Positions 44,732 to 52,465 of a DNA stretch of 60,109 nt are shown here, piece by piece (within the stretch, counting starts at the first letter, position 1; each line of letters begins with the position of its first letter). Source of the stretch: Muribaculum sp. (GTDB lineage: Bacteria; Bacteroidota; Bacteroidia; Bacteroidales; Muribaculaceae); the NCBI GenBank assembly GCA_023664085.1, contig JAMPGE010000005.1, forward strand, positions 1-60,109. The letters run 5' to 3'. The notes under the pieces are model-generated. The model was not told where the DNA came from and searched no databases. It saw nothing but the letters and a program-made list of their open reading frames with translations. A program made the translations under genes and the position numbers.

Positions 44732-45103
44732 TTATAGTTCTATGTAATCTGATCCGGAGGAGGTGGCGATGGTGATGGGAGATTCGTTGAAGAGACTGAT
44801 GTAGCTTACGATGCCGTCACCGTAATCACCGGCTGCGAAGATAGCATTTTCGCCCATAAAGAATTGGTATTCTTCAGCATCGGGTGTCTCAACCTTTTCC
44901 ACACGTTCATAAAGACCGGATACGCTTTGCGGTATGTCGGAGACCTTCATACCCAAAATGATATCCCCGATACCTTTGTCTGAGAGAGAGAATCCCTGAG
45001 TGTTCACAGTGGAGACCTGTGAAGACGGGCTAAGAGAATTGGCGGCATAGCTGACGGAGCCGAAGCATACCAATACCGCGATAAGGGAAAAAATCAGTTT
45101 CAT
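44732..45103 (-). CDS. Small secreted protein of unknown function
   Basis: A 123-residue protein with a signal peptide (MKLIFSLIAVLVCFGSVSYA). The mature part is acidic and beta-rich (GIGDIILGMKVSDIPQSVSG, then FMGENAIFAAGDYGDGIVSY) and ends DYIEL. I recognise no family; the GxIxLGMxxSDIP pattern recalls small periplasmic proteins that begin with a conserved IxLGM turn. ATG at 45103 is chosen because the signal peptide begins there. It is divergent from the lic-like cluster, with the 12-bp repeat array between. Confidence 0.65.
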   Translation of the reverse strand: MKLIFSLIAVLVCFGSVSYAANSLSPSSQVSTVNTQGFSLSDKGIGDIILGMKVSDIPQSVSGLYERVEKVETPDAEEYQFFMGENAIFAAGDYGDGIVSYISLFNESPITIATSSGSDYIEL

Positions 45104-45198
45104 ATTGACATGATTTATAGATGTATTCACAATAGAGAGATACACAAAGGTAGTAAAGAAAGATTAAACTTACAAATTATTCACGACTTTGGCGTGCT

Positions 45199-45240
45199 TT
45201 TGGCATTGAGTTTGGCATTGAGTTTGGCATTGAGTTTGGC
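45199..45240. repeat. 12-bp tandem repeat upstream of the LicC-aminotransferase promoter
   Basis: Three and a half exact copies of TTTGGCATTGAG end 13 bp before the -33 box of the promoter at 45253-45284. Copy number changes by slippage would alter DNA upstream of this promoter and the leader of the divergent gene. Confidence 0.9.
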
Positions 45241-45252
45241 TTGTAGATAAGA

Positions 45253-45284
45253 GTTGGAAAGAATCGGGAAATTTCGTAATTTTG
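45253..45284 (+). promoter_or_regulatory. Bacteroidetes-type promoter of the surface-decoration cluster
   Basis: GTTG at 45253-45256, 20 bp, TAATTTTG at 45277-45284, only 24 bp before the ATG at 45309. Confidence 0.75.
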
Positions 45285-45308
45285 CAAATTGTACTGAAAA
45301 AGACAAAT

Positions 45309-47132
45309 ATGCAAGCCATCATATTAGCCGCCGGAATGGGGCGCAGACTCGGAGAATTCACCGCCTCCAACACGAAGTGTATGGTAAAGGTGAATGGTAT
45401 CAGATTGATCGACAGGATGATGAAGCAGCTTTCCGCTTTGTCTCTTCACCGCATTGTGGTGGTAATAGGCTATGAAGGCGCCAAGCTTCGGACCCATCTT
45501 GAGGAGCGTTATCCGCAATTGCCGTTGGTCTTTATAGAGAATCCGGTGTATGACCGCACCAACAATATCTATTCTCTGTGGCTTGCCCGACCGTATATGG
45601 ATGACCAGACCACATTGCTGCTCGAGAGCGATCTGATCTTTGAAGACGCGGTGCTTCAGGCGGCAGTGGACGCACCCTATGCCAACTGCGCATTGGTGTC
45701 GAAATATCAGCCTTGGAACGATGGCACGATGGTGCGCATAGACAATGACGGCAATATTTCGTCGTTTATTCCCAAACGCCTGTTTGACTACAACGAGACG
45801 CCGTATTATTACAAGACGGTGAATATCTACAAGTTTTCACGGGATTTTCTGGAAAACGTATACATGCCTTTTCTTGAGGCATATATCAAGGTGATCGGTG
45901 AGAACGAGTATTACGAACAAGTGTTGAGGGTAATTACGCTGATCGACAAATGTGATCTCAAAGCCTATCCGATCAACGGACTGCGATGGTATGAAATCGA
46001 CGATGTGCAGGATCTGCGGATAGCCGAGACAATGTTTGCCGATCCGTCGGTACGTCTCAAGAAACTGGAAAGTTCGTATGGCGGTTACTGGCGGTACCCC
46101 GGCCTGCTCGACTTCTGCTATCTCGTAAATCCTTATTTCCCCCGTCAAAGGATGATCGACGAGATGAAGGCAAATTTCGAGATCCTGCTCCGCGACTATC
46201 CCTCAGGCATGGATACCAACACACTTTTGGCCTCCAGATACTTCGGAATCAAGCAGAAATATGTTTGTGTGGGTAACGGAGCTGCCGAATTGATAAAGAG
46301 CCTTACCGGGGCGTTGAAGGGGAAAATAGGAGTGGTGTATCCCACCTTTGAGGAGTACCCCAACCGTATGGAACCGTTACGGATGGAGAAATTCTATACC
46401 TCCTTGCCGGATTTCAGATATACCGCCGATGATTTGATGAGCAGGTTTGACAAAACAGACATAAGCTCTCTGATCGTGGTGAATCCGGACAACCCTTCCG
46501 GCAATTTCATTCCGTTTGAGGATCTCGAAAGGCTATGCGAATGGAGTAAGGAAAGAGGCATCAGGCTTGTGATTGATGAATCATTTATCGACTTTGCCGA
46601 TACTTGTGCCAATCCTTCTCTTCTTCGTGACGCTATACTGGAAAGATATCCCAACCTTGTGGTGGTGAAGAGTATTTCGAAATCTTACGGAGTGCCGGGA
46701 TTGCGTCTGGGAGTGTTGGCTTCTTCCGACAGCGACTTGATGGCAACCCTGCGAAAAGATGTGGCAATCTGGAACATCAATTCCTTCGCTGAATATTATA
46801 TGCAGATATTTAGTAAATATGAGTCTGATTATCAGGAGGGTTGTCGTGCTTTTCGCGAGGAGCGCAGAAGGTTTCATTCCGAACTCGGCGGATTGGAAAT
46901 GCTCAGAGTGATTCCATCGCAGGCCAATTATTTCCTTTGCCAGCTAAAAGGCATCGGAGCCCGGGATCTGGCCACACGACTGCTTTCCGAACACAATATC
47001 CTGATCAAAGACTGCAGCCGTAAAAAGGGAATACCCGAGGGGAGCGAATTTATCAGGATTGCCATAAGGGACAAGGCCGACAACACCACACTTATACGTG
47101 CCCTCAGGGAAATCGACGCACAAATGCATTAA
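45309..47132 (+). CDS. Fusion: LicC-like nucleotidyltransferase + class I/II (HisC/CobD-like) PLP enzyme
   Basis: A 607-residue two-domain protein. Residues 1 to about 245 are a sugar/choline-phosphate nucleotidyltransferase: MQAIILAAGMGRRLGEFT, the Lys in TKCMVKVNG, and LLLESDLIFEDAVL; the pattern is that of LicC-type phosphocholine cytidylyltransferases. Residues about 250-605 are a fold-type I PLP enzyme: VVNPDNPSGNFIPFEDL, VIDESFIDFAD, and the Schiff-base Lys458 in KSISKSYGVPGLRLGVL, most like HisC and CobD. It is first in a cluster with a flippase and LicD, so it probably makes and activates a phospho-amino-alcohol headgroup for glycan decoration. Exact substrate unknown; transaminase and decarboxylase are both possible. 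Confidence 0.85.
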   Translation: MQAIILAAGMGRRLGEFTASNTKCMVKVNGIRLIDRMMKQLSALSLHRIVVVIGYEGAKLRTHLEERYPQLPLVFIENPVYDRTNNIYSLWLARPYMDDQTTLLLESDLIFEDAVLQAAVDAPYANCALVSKYQPWNDGTMVRIDNDGNISSFIPKRLFDYNETPYYYKTVNIYKFSRDFLENVYMPFLEAYIKVIGENEYYEQVLRVITLIDKCDLKAYPINGLRWYEIDDVQDLRIAETMFADPSVRLKKLESSYGGYWRYPGLLDFCYLVNPYFPRQRMIDEMKANFEILLRDYPSGMDTNTLLASRYFGIKQKYVCVGNGAAELIKSLTGALKGKIGVVYPTFEEYPNRMEPLRMEKFYTSLPDFRYTADDLMSRFDKTDISSLIVVNPDNPSGNFIPFEDLERLCEWSKERGIRLVIDESFIDFADTCANPSLLRDAILERYPNLVVVKSISKSYGVPGLRLGVLASSDSDLMATLRKDVAIWNINSFAEYYMQIFSKYESDYQEGCRAFREERRRFHSELGGLEMLRVIPSQANYFLCQLKGIGARDLATRLLSEHNILIKDCSRKKGIPEGSEFIRIAIRDKADNTTLIRALREIDAQMH

Positions 47133-47181
47133 GATACACAGTAGAATCATCAAATCGGCGACTTAGAATCCGTATCGTAAA

Positions 47182-48615
47182 GTGGCAGAATCATTAGGGA
47201 AAAAGGCTGTGAGAGGTGCCCTGTGGTCATCCTTCAACAAGGTGGGCTATATGGCGCTGCAATTTGTGGTCAATCTTGTGCTTGCACGCCTGCTTGCTCC
47301 TGCGGAATTCGGTATAATCGGAATGCTTATGATTTTCATAGCAGTGTCGCAGGTGCTGGTGGATGGCGGATTTGCAAGCGCCCTGATTCAGAAAAAAGAT
47401 GCTGACCAGACTGATTTCTCCACTATATTCTACTGGAATATAGTGTTTTCCATATTCATCTACATCATACTCTATGCAGGAGCGCCGTGGGTGGGCAACT
47501 ATTTTCATATGCCCCAGTTGTGCGGAGTGCTCCGCTGGATGGGTATCACACTGATTTTCTCAGGGATGGTCTCGGTGCAGATGGCCCGACTGAAGAAAAA
47601 TCTGCAATTTAAGCAACTGGCGATGTGCAATCTGTTGGGCTACATTGTGGGAGCCACTGCGGCAATAGTGATGGCCTGGATCGGCATGGGCGTATGGAGC
47701 CTTGTGGCGATGATGGTGCTGAGCAACGCTGTGAATATCCTTCTCATACTGATTCTCACCCGTTGGTGGCCCTCCCGCGAATTCTCAACCGATTCACTGC
47801 GTCAACTTTTCGGCTACGGAGGATTTATGCTTGGAGCGCAGTTGCTTCAGGAATTTTGTAAAAACATGCAGGGCCTGATAATCGGCCGCCGTTACAGTGC
47901 CGCTCAGATGGGTTACTATTCACAGGCACAGAAGCTCAATCAGATATCCAGCTACACGCTTCCCAAAATGATAGTGGAGGTGATGTATCCGGTCTATTCC
48001 GGACTTCAGGACGATCGGCCACGGCTCGCATCGGTGATGGAAATGAATATCAGGGTGATTTCGTTCATGATGTTTCCAATCTTCGGTTTGCTGATATATG
48101 CCGCCGAACCCATAATCACAATACTTTACGGTTCGCAATGGCTGCCGGCAGTGCCGTTTTACCGGATTTTCTGCATCGGAGGTCTGGCGGTCTGCATACA
48201 GGACGTAAATTTCTATGCAGTGGCGGCGATGGGAAGGAGCAAGGCTTTGTTCTGGTGGAGTTTCTATAAGTGGGGATTTCTGCTTGCCGCCATATTCATA
48301 GGGAGTAATTACAGTGTGATGGGAATCGCCTGGGGACTTGTGGCAAGCAATTTCAACATTTACTTTGTCAACGCTCTGTTGGCCGGACGCCACGTGGGGC
48401 TCAGCATATGGCGACAATTGAAGATAGTGGCTCCCACAATCATTAATATGGCAATTTGTTACGCCGCGGCTCTCCTGAGTGCTTCTTGCCTTGGCTGGCA
48501 TTGGACAGCGGGAGCTGCAATCTTTATTCTTATCTATGCAGCGGGAGCCGTGACTGTCAACCGAAAGGCGATGGCAGAATGCAGGGCGATAGTGATGAAG
48601 ATAATAAAACGCTGA
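47182..48615 (+). CDS. Oligosaccharide flippase (Wzx/MOP superfamily)
   Basis: A 477-residue polytopic membrane protein with about 12-14 hydrophobic segments. It starts MAESLGKKAVRGALWSSFNK from a GTG at 47182, and carries the polysaccharide-synthesis flippase pattern LVLARLLAPAEFGIIGMLMI and GFASALIQKKDADQTDFST typical of WzxC-like transporters. It should move a lipid-linked oligosaccharide across the inner membrane. It lies 49 bp downstream of the fusion gene and 19 bp upstream of licD, so the three are probably one operon. Confidence 0.9.
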   Translation: MAESLGKKAVRGALWSSFNKVGYMALQFVVNLVLARLLAPAEFGIIGMLMIFIAVSQVLVDGGFASALIQKKDADQTDFSTIFYWNIVFSIFIYIILYAGAPWVGNYFHMPQLCGVLRWMGITLIFSGMVSVQMARLKKNLQFKQLAMCNLLGYIVGATAAIVMAWIGMGVWSLVAMMVLSNAVNILLILILTRWWPSREFSTDSLRQLFGYGGFMLGAQLLQEFCKNMQGLIIGRRYSAAQMGYYSQAQKLNQISSYTLPKMIVEVMYPVYSGLQDDRPRLASVMEMNIRVISFMMFPIFGLLIYAAEPIITILYGSQWLPAVPFYRIFCIGGLAVCIQDVNFYAVAAMGRSKALFWWSFYKWGFLLAAIFIGSNYSVMGIAWGLVASNFNIYFVNALLAGRHVGLSIWRQLKIVAPTIINMAICYAAALLSASCLGWHWTAGAAIFILIYAAGAVTVNRKAMAECRAIVMKIIKR

Positions 48616-48634
48616 AGTAATCCGTTGGAGATTT

Positions 48635-49423
48635 ATGATAGATTCCGATACACAACAATTACTGCGCGCCAAATATAATCCCGACGGTTCCCCCCTGCGC
48701 ACGCTTCAACTCAAGCAACTCGAGGTGCTGAAATATGCCGACAGGATTTGCAAGGAAAACAATATACCCTATTGGTTATCCTCGGGTACATGTCTGGGAG
48801 CTGTGCGCCACGGCGGCTTCATTCCCTGGGACGATGATGTGGATATAGAGATGATGTCGGAAGACTATCGGCGCTTTCGAAAAGCCGTGAAGCGGGATGG
48901 CGATCCGCGCTTCGTGCTGCAAGATACGAGCTCCGACCGCAACTTCTTTTTTCAGTTCGGCAAACTCCGTCTTCGCGATTCAAGCATCGTGGAGAAAAAC
49001 GGCACCGATGTCCATTTCCGGTATCGGGGAGTATTTATCGACGTATTCAGAATGGAACCGTCCGGATCCCTCATGGCACACCGCGCGAGCCATCGGCCCA
49101 TCAATACTTTTATCAAGACCAACGATCTACGTCCGGAATTTCTGCGCAAGGCAGTGTTGGAGGTACTCCGCTTCTTTTTCGACGGCCTGTTCGCTCCGGC
49201 CCTGCGGTTGGCATCGCGTATCGGAGCCGGCGACCAATTGCGCCATCGCATATTGAGCCCGTTTCACGTGCCAAGACGTAAAAGCGAGATTTTTCCACTT
49301 AAGGAAATGGAGTTTGAAGGGATCATGCTCCCGGTGCCGGGCAATACGCATGCCTATCTGAGCCGAATGTTTGGCGACTACAACCGACTCCCCGCCGACA
49401 AATCCGGCAAACACTTTTCATAG
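48635..49423 (+). CDS. LicD family phosphotransferase
   Basis: A 262-residue member of the LicD/fukutin superfamily, which transfers phosphocholine or related headgroups (or ribitol phosphate) from CDP-linked donors to glycans. The N-terminal block LKQLEVLKYADRICKENNIP and the catalytic signature SSGTCLGAVRHGGFIPWDDD (Asp66-68) are intact, with VDIEMMSEDYRRF after. It is the last gene of the cluster; a palindromic repeat at 49424-49448 starts directly after its stop codon. Confidence 0.92.
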   Translation: MIDSDTQQLLRAKYNPDGSPLRTLQLKQLEVLKYADRICKENNIPYWLSSGTCLGAVRHGGFIPWDDDVDIEMMSEDYRRFRKAVKRDGDPRFVLQDTSSDRNFFFQFGKLRLRDSSIVEKNGTDVHFRYRGVFIDVFRMEPSGSLMAHRASHRPINTFIKTNDLRPEFLRKAVLEVLRFFFDGLFAPALRLASRIGAGDQLRHRILSPFHVPRRKSEIFPLKEMEFEGIMLPVPGNTHAYLSRMFGDYNRLPADKSGKHFS

Positions 49424-49448
49424 CCAATGAAGTTCAGACAACTTCAAT
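49424..49448. repeat. Palindromic copy of the CCAATGAAGTT motif after licD
   Basis: CCAATGAAGTTCAGACAACT is a short palindrome (GAAGTT, CAGAC, AACTTC) carrying both ends of the dispersed motif seen at 11314 and 41226. It may act as a weak terminator of the cluster. Confidence 0.6.
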
Positions 49449-49480
49449 GTCACGGATTTGCTGCGGATTCTGTCAAGGCG

Positions 49481-49512
49481 TTTGATAAACATGAAAAAAT
49501 TGTTTACTTTTG
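49481..49512 (+). promoter_or_regulatory. Bacteroidetes-type promoter of AraC-family gene
   Basis: TTTG at 49481-49484, exactly 20 bp, TACTTTTG at 49505-49512; the start codon at 49571 is 59 bp downstream. Confidence 0.8.
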
Positions 49513-49570
49513 CAATTGATTCTATTATGAGACGTACTCTTAATGAAAACCTACACCAGCATAATACGTG

Positions 49571-50446
49571 ATGTCTACAAACCCTAAACTGAACTACGAA
49601 ATAAATCTACCGGAACCGGTAAACGATATTTTGGACCAGGATTTTTGGCTGATGGAGAATCTTACGGCCGAAATGTTGAATATTGTCAATAATCCGGTAA
49701 AGTTCTCATCCACTGTATCGATCTTCCTAAAAAAAGGGTACTGTCTGGCCGATCTGAATCTCATCCGACATAAATTTGAAGCCCCTTGTATAATCAATAT
49801 TCCTGACGGCCATGTGCTCCAGCCTATTGATGTGAGCCCTGATTTTGAGGCATCTTTTCTGGTGTTGTCAAAAAAAATGATAGAAAACGTAATGTTGCTT
49901 TGCAGCGACACCTGGTTTTACGCTGCTATGCGCAATCACCACACTGTAAAGATAGATACCACTCTCGCCCCCCGCATCGAAGCACTGTTCTCCAGAATGA
50001 AAGCCATCTCCAAAGACGATAGCGTGGAAGTGAAATACCGCACTCTGGTCTATAATATTGTGGCATTTCTTTATAATGAGGGACAATACATCTACCGCCC
50101 TTTCAGAAACGAATTGCCAGGTAGCCCCGGACGCCTTACCGAACGTTTCATCCAAATGGTGCGCCACAATTTCAAAGTGCACCGTTTCCTTGACTTTTAC
50201 GCTGAAGAACTTCAGGTGAGCCGCAAGCATCTGTCGCGTACGCTGAAAGATCAGACGGGATATACAGCAGCCGAATGGATTGACCGCTTTGTGATACTTG
50301 AGGCATGCATCCTTCTCAAGTCAAGCAATCTGCACGTGCAGCAGATCGCCGATGAATTGAATTTTGCCTCACAGTCCTTTTTCGGTAAATATTTCAAAAA
50401 GCATACTGGTATGTCGCCCCGGGAATACAGAAACAAAGACTTATAG
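49571..50446 (+). CDS. AraC-family transcriptional regulator
   Basis: A 291-residue DNA-binding regulator. The C-terminal two-helix AraC domain (about residues 195-290) has FYAEELQVSRKHLSRTLKDQ and IADELNFASQSFFGKYFKKH plus GMSPREYRNK. The N-terminal half (about residues 1-180) is a cupin-like sensor region common in Bacteroidetes AraC proteins without a periplasmic domain. Its inducer is unknown. It has its own promoter and strong terminator, so it is monocistronic; whether it controls the neighbouring lic-like cluster or CotH gene is not evident. Confidence 0.88.
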   Translation: MSTNPKLNYEINLPEPVNDILDQDFWLMENLTAEMLNIVNNPVKFSSTVSIFLKKGYCLADLNLIRHKFEAPCIINIPDGHVLQPIDVSPDFEASFLVLSKKMIENVMLLCSDTWFYAAMRNHHTVKIDTTLAPRIEALFSRMKAISKDDSVEVKYRTLVYNIVAFLYNEGQYIYRPFRNELPGSPGRLTERFIQMVRHNFKVHRFLDFYAEELQVSRKHLSRTLKDQTGYTAAEWIDRFVILEACILLKSSNLHVQQIADELNFASQSFFGKYFKKHTGMSPREYRNKDL

Positions 50447-50469
50447 TCTCACCTTCTGCATACAAATCA

Positions 50470-50520
50470 AATTCGCTTGATTAGCCGTGTAAATGTTGTG
50501 GCTAATCAAGCGGATTTTTT
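50470..50520 (+). terminator. Terminator after AraC-family gene
   Basis: A 13-bp stem (CGCTTGATTAGCC with GGCTAATCAAGCG) across a 13-nt loop, then GGATTTTTTT. Confidence 0.9.
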
Positions 50521-50556
50521 TATGAACAGAGCGGCTTTGCTCTTGAGGTTGAGACC

Positions 50557-52290
50557 TTATTTAACCTGAAGCTTTGTCGCTTTTCCTTCGTGCACTATGA
50601 TGTATAGTCCGGATGTCGGCAGCTCAATGCGAGTGGATTCGCAGGCAACGGCCATGCCGCTGAGTGTAAATACACTAATCGGAGTGTCGGAGGTCATTAC
50701 TCTTCCCTCCATTGAAATATTAGATGCCACTACCGAGTTTACACCGCTTTCTTCATTGTCGATCAGCAGTGTGCCTTCTGTGAGATTAAAACTCATACGA
50801 ACATCCTGAAGATTTTCGGGCAGAGTGATGTTTGCTCCCTTCTTTTCCATTACATTGATTTCTCCTATGGCGAACATGGTGTCGCCGTCTCCGGGCGCTC
50901 CGTAGTCTACCGTACTCCAGTCTTCCGTAGCAATTTTGAAACTGTCGGATGTAGATATTGATGGAATTATGGCGGTATAGATATTTCCGTCTTCAGTGTT
51001 CATGGGATTCGACAGACCCCAATTGTTGAAAGTGCCGCGCACGTATACCGACAAAGGTCTCGGAGGAGCATATTCCCATTTGCTTGCCAACCAGTCCACA
51101 CTTCTGTTGAAATAGCCTTTAAACACGGAAGCGCGCTCCGTAAGATTTTCGTTGCCATATTGTGGCCATCTCTTGTTATTGTATAAGCCGGCTTGCGAAA
51201 TATAGTCTATATATGTGTCGATATAGGATTCCATGTCGGGATATACGGAGGTGCAGAATTCCTTCCATACTTCCTTCACTTTCTGCTGGAAACGGGGGAA
51301 TTTATACAGTTCACCGATCCATACCTGATGGAAGATGGGCCGATCCCAGATCCAGCTTTTCTCTCTGCGCTGATATGTATTGCCGAAATCCCATACCGGG
51401 CCGAATTTCCATTTTGCATCAGTGCCAAGATCATGAGTGAGATAGCAGCTTCCATGATAGCTTTCGCAGTCGTCGAGTATTTCCTGCACCACGTAGAAGC
51501 GTGCGGCGGAATCAATATCTATCAGACTCTCCCAGAGGGCGGAATTCTTGTCGGACGTATACAGAGCGTCGTCGATGGCCTGCATTTGCGATGTAAGGTA
51601 TTGCAACTGAGGATCAGATAGCTCTTCGGGCGATTTATAGGTGAAGAATATGGTATAGCCGGAGTTTCCTTCCTGGATTTCCACATGAGGGTCTGTGTCA
51701 TAATTATCGATTTCCACTATCCATCCGCCGGCCACTGTGGCCGGGTCGGTGTTGAGATCATCCTGCTCCGTAATATTTACGCGTTTTGAGTCAACCTTTA
51801 TGGTTTCGGTAAAGAAATATAAGCCATGATATTTGCCGTTGAGCACCACTTCCACCGGGATCTGGGTTGGAGTCCAGTCAAGACCGAGCCTTCGGCTCAA
51901 TTCCATACCCACGGCATTGCGCAGAAATCCCATATTGTCATCGGCATGGGCCAGAAGCGCGAAATTTTTACCTTTCGGCAGACCCATAACTTCCTGCTTC
52001 TTGTCGAACTTGACTTTATAAGGCTTTTTATCAAATCCTGTCCAGGTATAGTTGCCTCGTCCGCTCAGGGTGAAGGCCACGGGTGCCTCCTGAGAGCCGA
52101 GAGCGTCATAATCCGTTTGACCCGGATCAATATAAAGAGACGCTGGCACTTTATCTTCTTTGTTGATCACTTCCCGGCCGTTTTCGGTATTTATGTACAA
52201 CACGGGCACAGTGCCTGATTGAGCGGCACCGTTCATCGGTATAAGGATCGATATCAGCGATAAGACCGATGAGAATAAACGTTTTGCCAT
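50557..52290 (-). CDS. CotH family protein with C-terminal sorting-like domain
   Basis: A 577-residue secreted protein. A signal peptide (ending NGAAQ) precedes a CotH kinase-fold domain (about residues 30-400), with RGNYTWTGFDKKPYKVKFDK, LLAHADDNMGFLRNAVGMEL, GLYFFTETIKVDSKRVNI and a FGPVWDFGNTYQRREKSW block carrying the family active-site region. A CBM48/SusE-like segment follows (VRGTFNNWGLSNPMNTEDGN), and the last 70 residues resemble a type 9 secretion C-terminal domain (FTLSGMAV, LPTSGLYIIVHEGKATKLQVK region). CotH proteins can phosphorylate extracellular targets; the target here is unknown. Confidence 0.85.
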   Translation of the reverse strand: MAKRLFSSVLSLISILIPMNGAAQSGTVPVLYINTENGREVINKEDKVPASLYIDPGQTDYDALGSQEAPVAFTLSGRGNYTWTGFDKKPYKVKFDKKQEVMGLPKGKNFALLAHADDNMGFLRNAVGMELSRRLGLDWTPTQIPVEVVLNGKYHGLYFFTETIKVDSKRVNITEQDDLNTDPATVAGGWIVEIDNYDTDPHVEIQEGNSGYTIFFTYKSPEELSDPQLQYLTSQMQAIDDALYTSDKNSALWESLIDIDSAARFYVVQEILDDCESYHGSCYLTHDLGTDAKWKFGPVWDFGNTYQRREKSWIWDRPIFHQVWIGELYKFPRFQQKVKEVWKEFCTSVYPDMESYIDTYIDYISQAGLYNNKRWPQYGNENLTERASVFKGYFNRSVDWLASKWEYAPPRPLSVYVRGTFNNWGLSNPMNTEDGNIYTAIIPSISTSDSFKIATEDWSTVDYGAPGDGDTMFAIGEINVMEKKGANITLPENLQDVRMSFNLTEGTLLIDNEESGVNSVVASNISMEGRVMTSDTPISVFTLSGMAVACESTRIELPTSGLYIIVHEGKATKLQVK

Positions 52291-52415
52291 AGATAATGTA
52301 AATACTGCGACGGGTCCGCAGTCTGTGTAATTTAAATTAGTTAAACCTGAATAGGGCTACAATAGGCCGTATTTGTAAGAGGGAAAAAGCATTGAACGTA
52401 GAAAACGGGAAAGCA

Positions 52416-52446
52416 ACGAATCCCGGCATCCGGGGCCGGGATTCGT
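52416..52446 (-). terminator. Terminator after DUF1015 gene
   Basis: On the minus strand a perfect 12-bp stem ACGAATCCCGGC with GCCGGGATTCGT, short loop, followed by a T-rich stretch. It lies 20 bp beyond the DUF1015 stop. Confidence 0.8.
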
Positions 52447-52465
52447 ATGTGAATATGTGTGGAAA

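Noticed and set aside
45199..45240. Repeats considered as a CRISPR array
   Set aside because: Units of 12 bp (and 9 and 16 bp elsewhere) are contiguous without spacers, and no cas genes are present.
45170..45373. Minus-strand frame with SQTQCQTQCQ repeats
   Set aside because: It is produced by the 12-bp tandem repeat and overlaps the start of the LicC-like fusion gene; a regulatory repeat is more likely.
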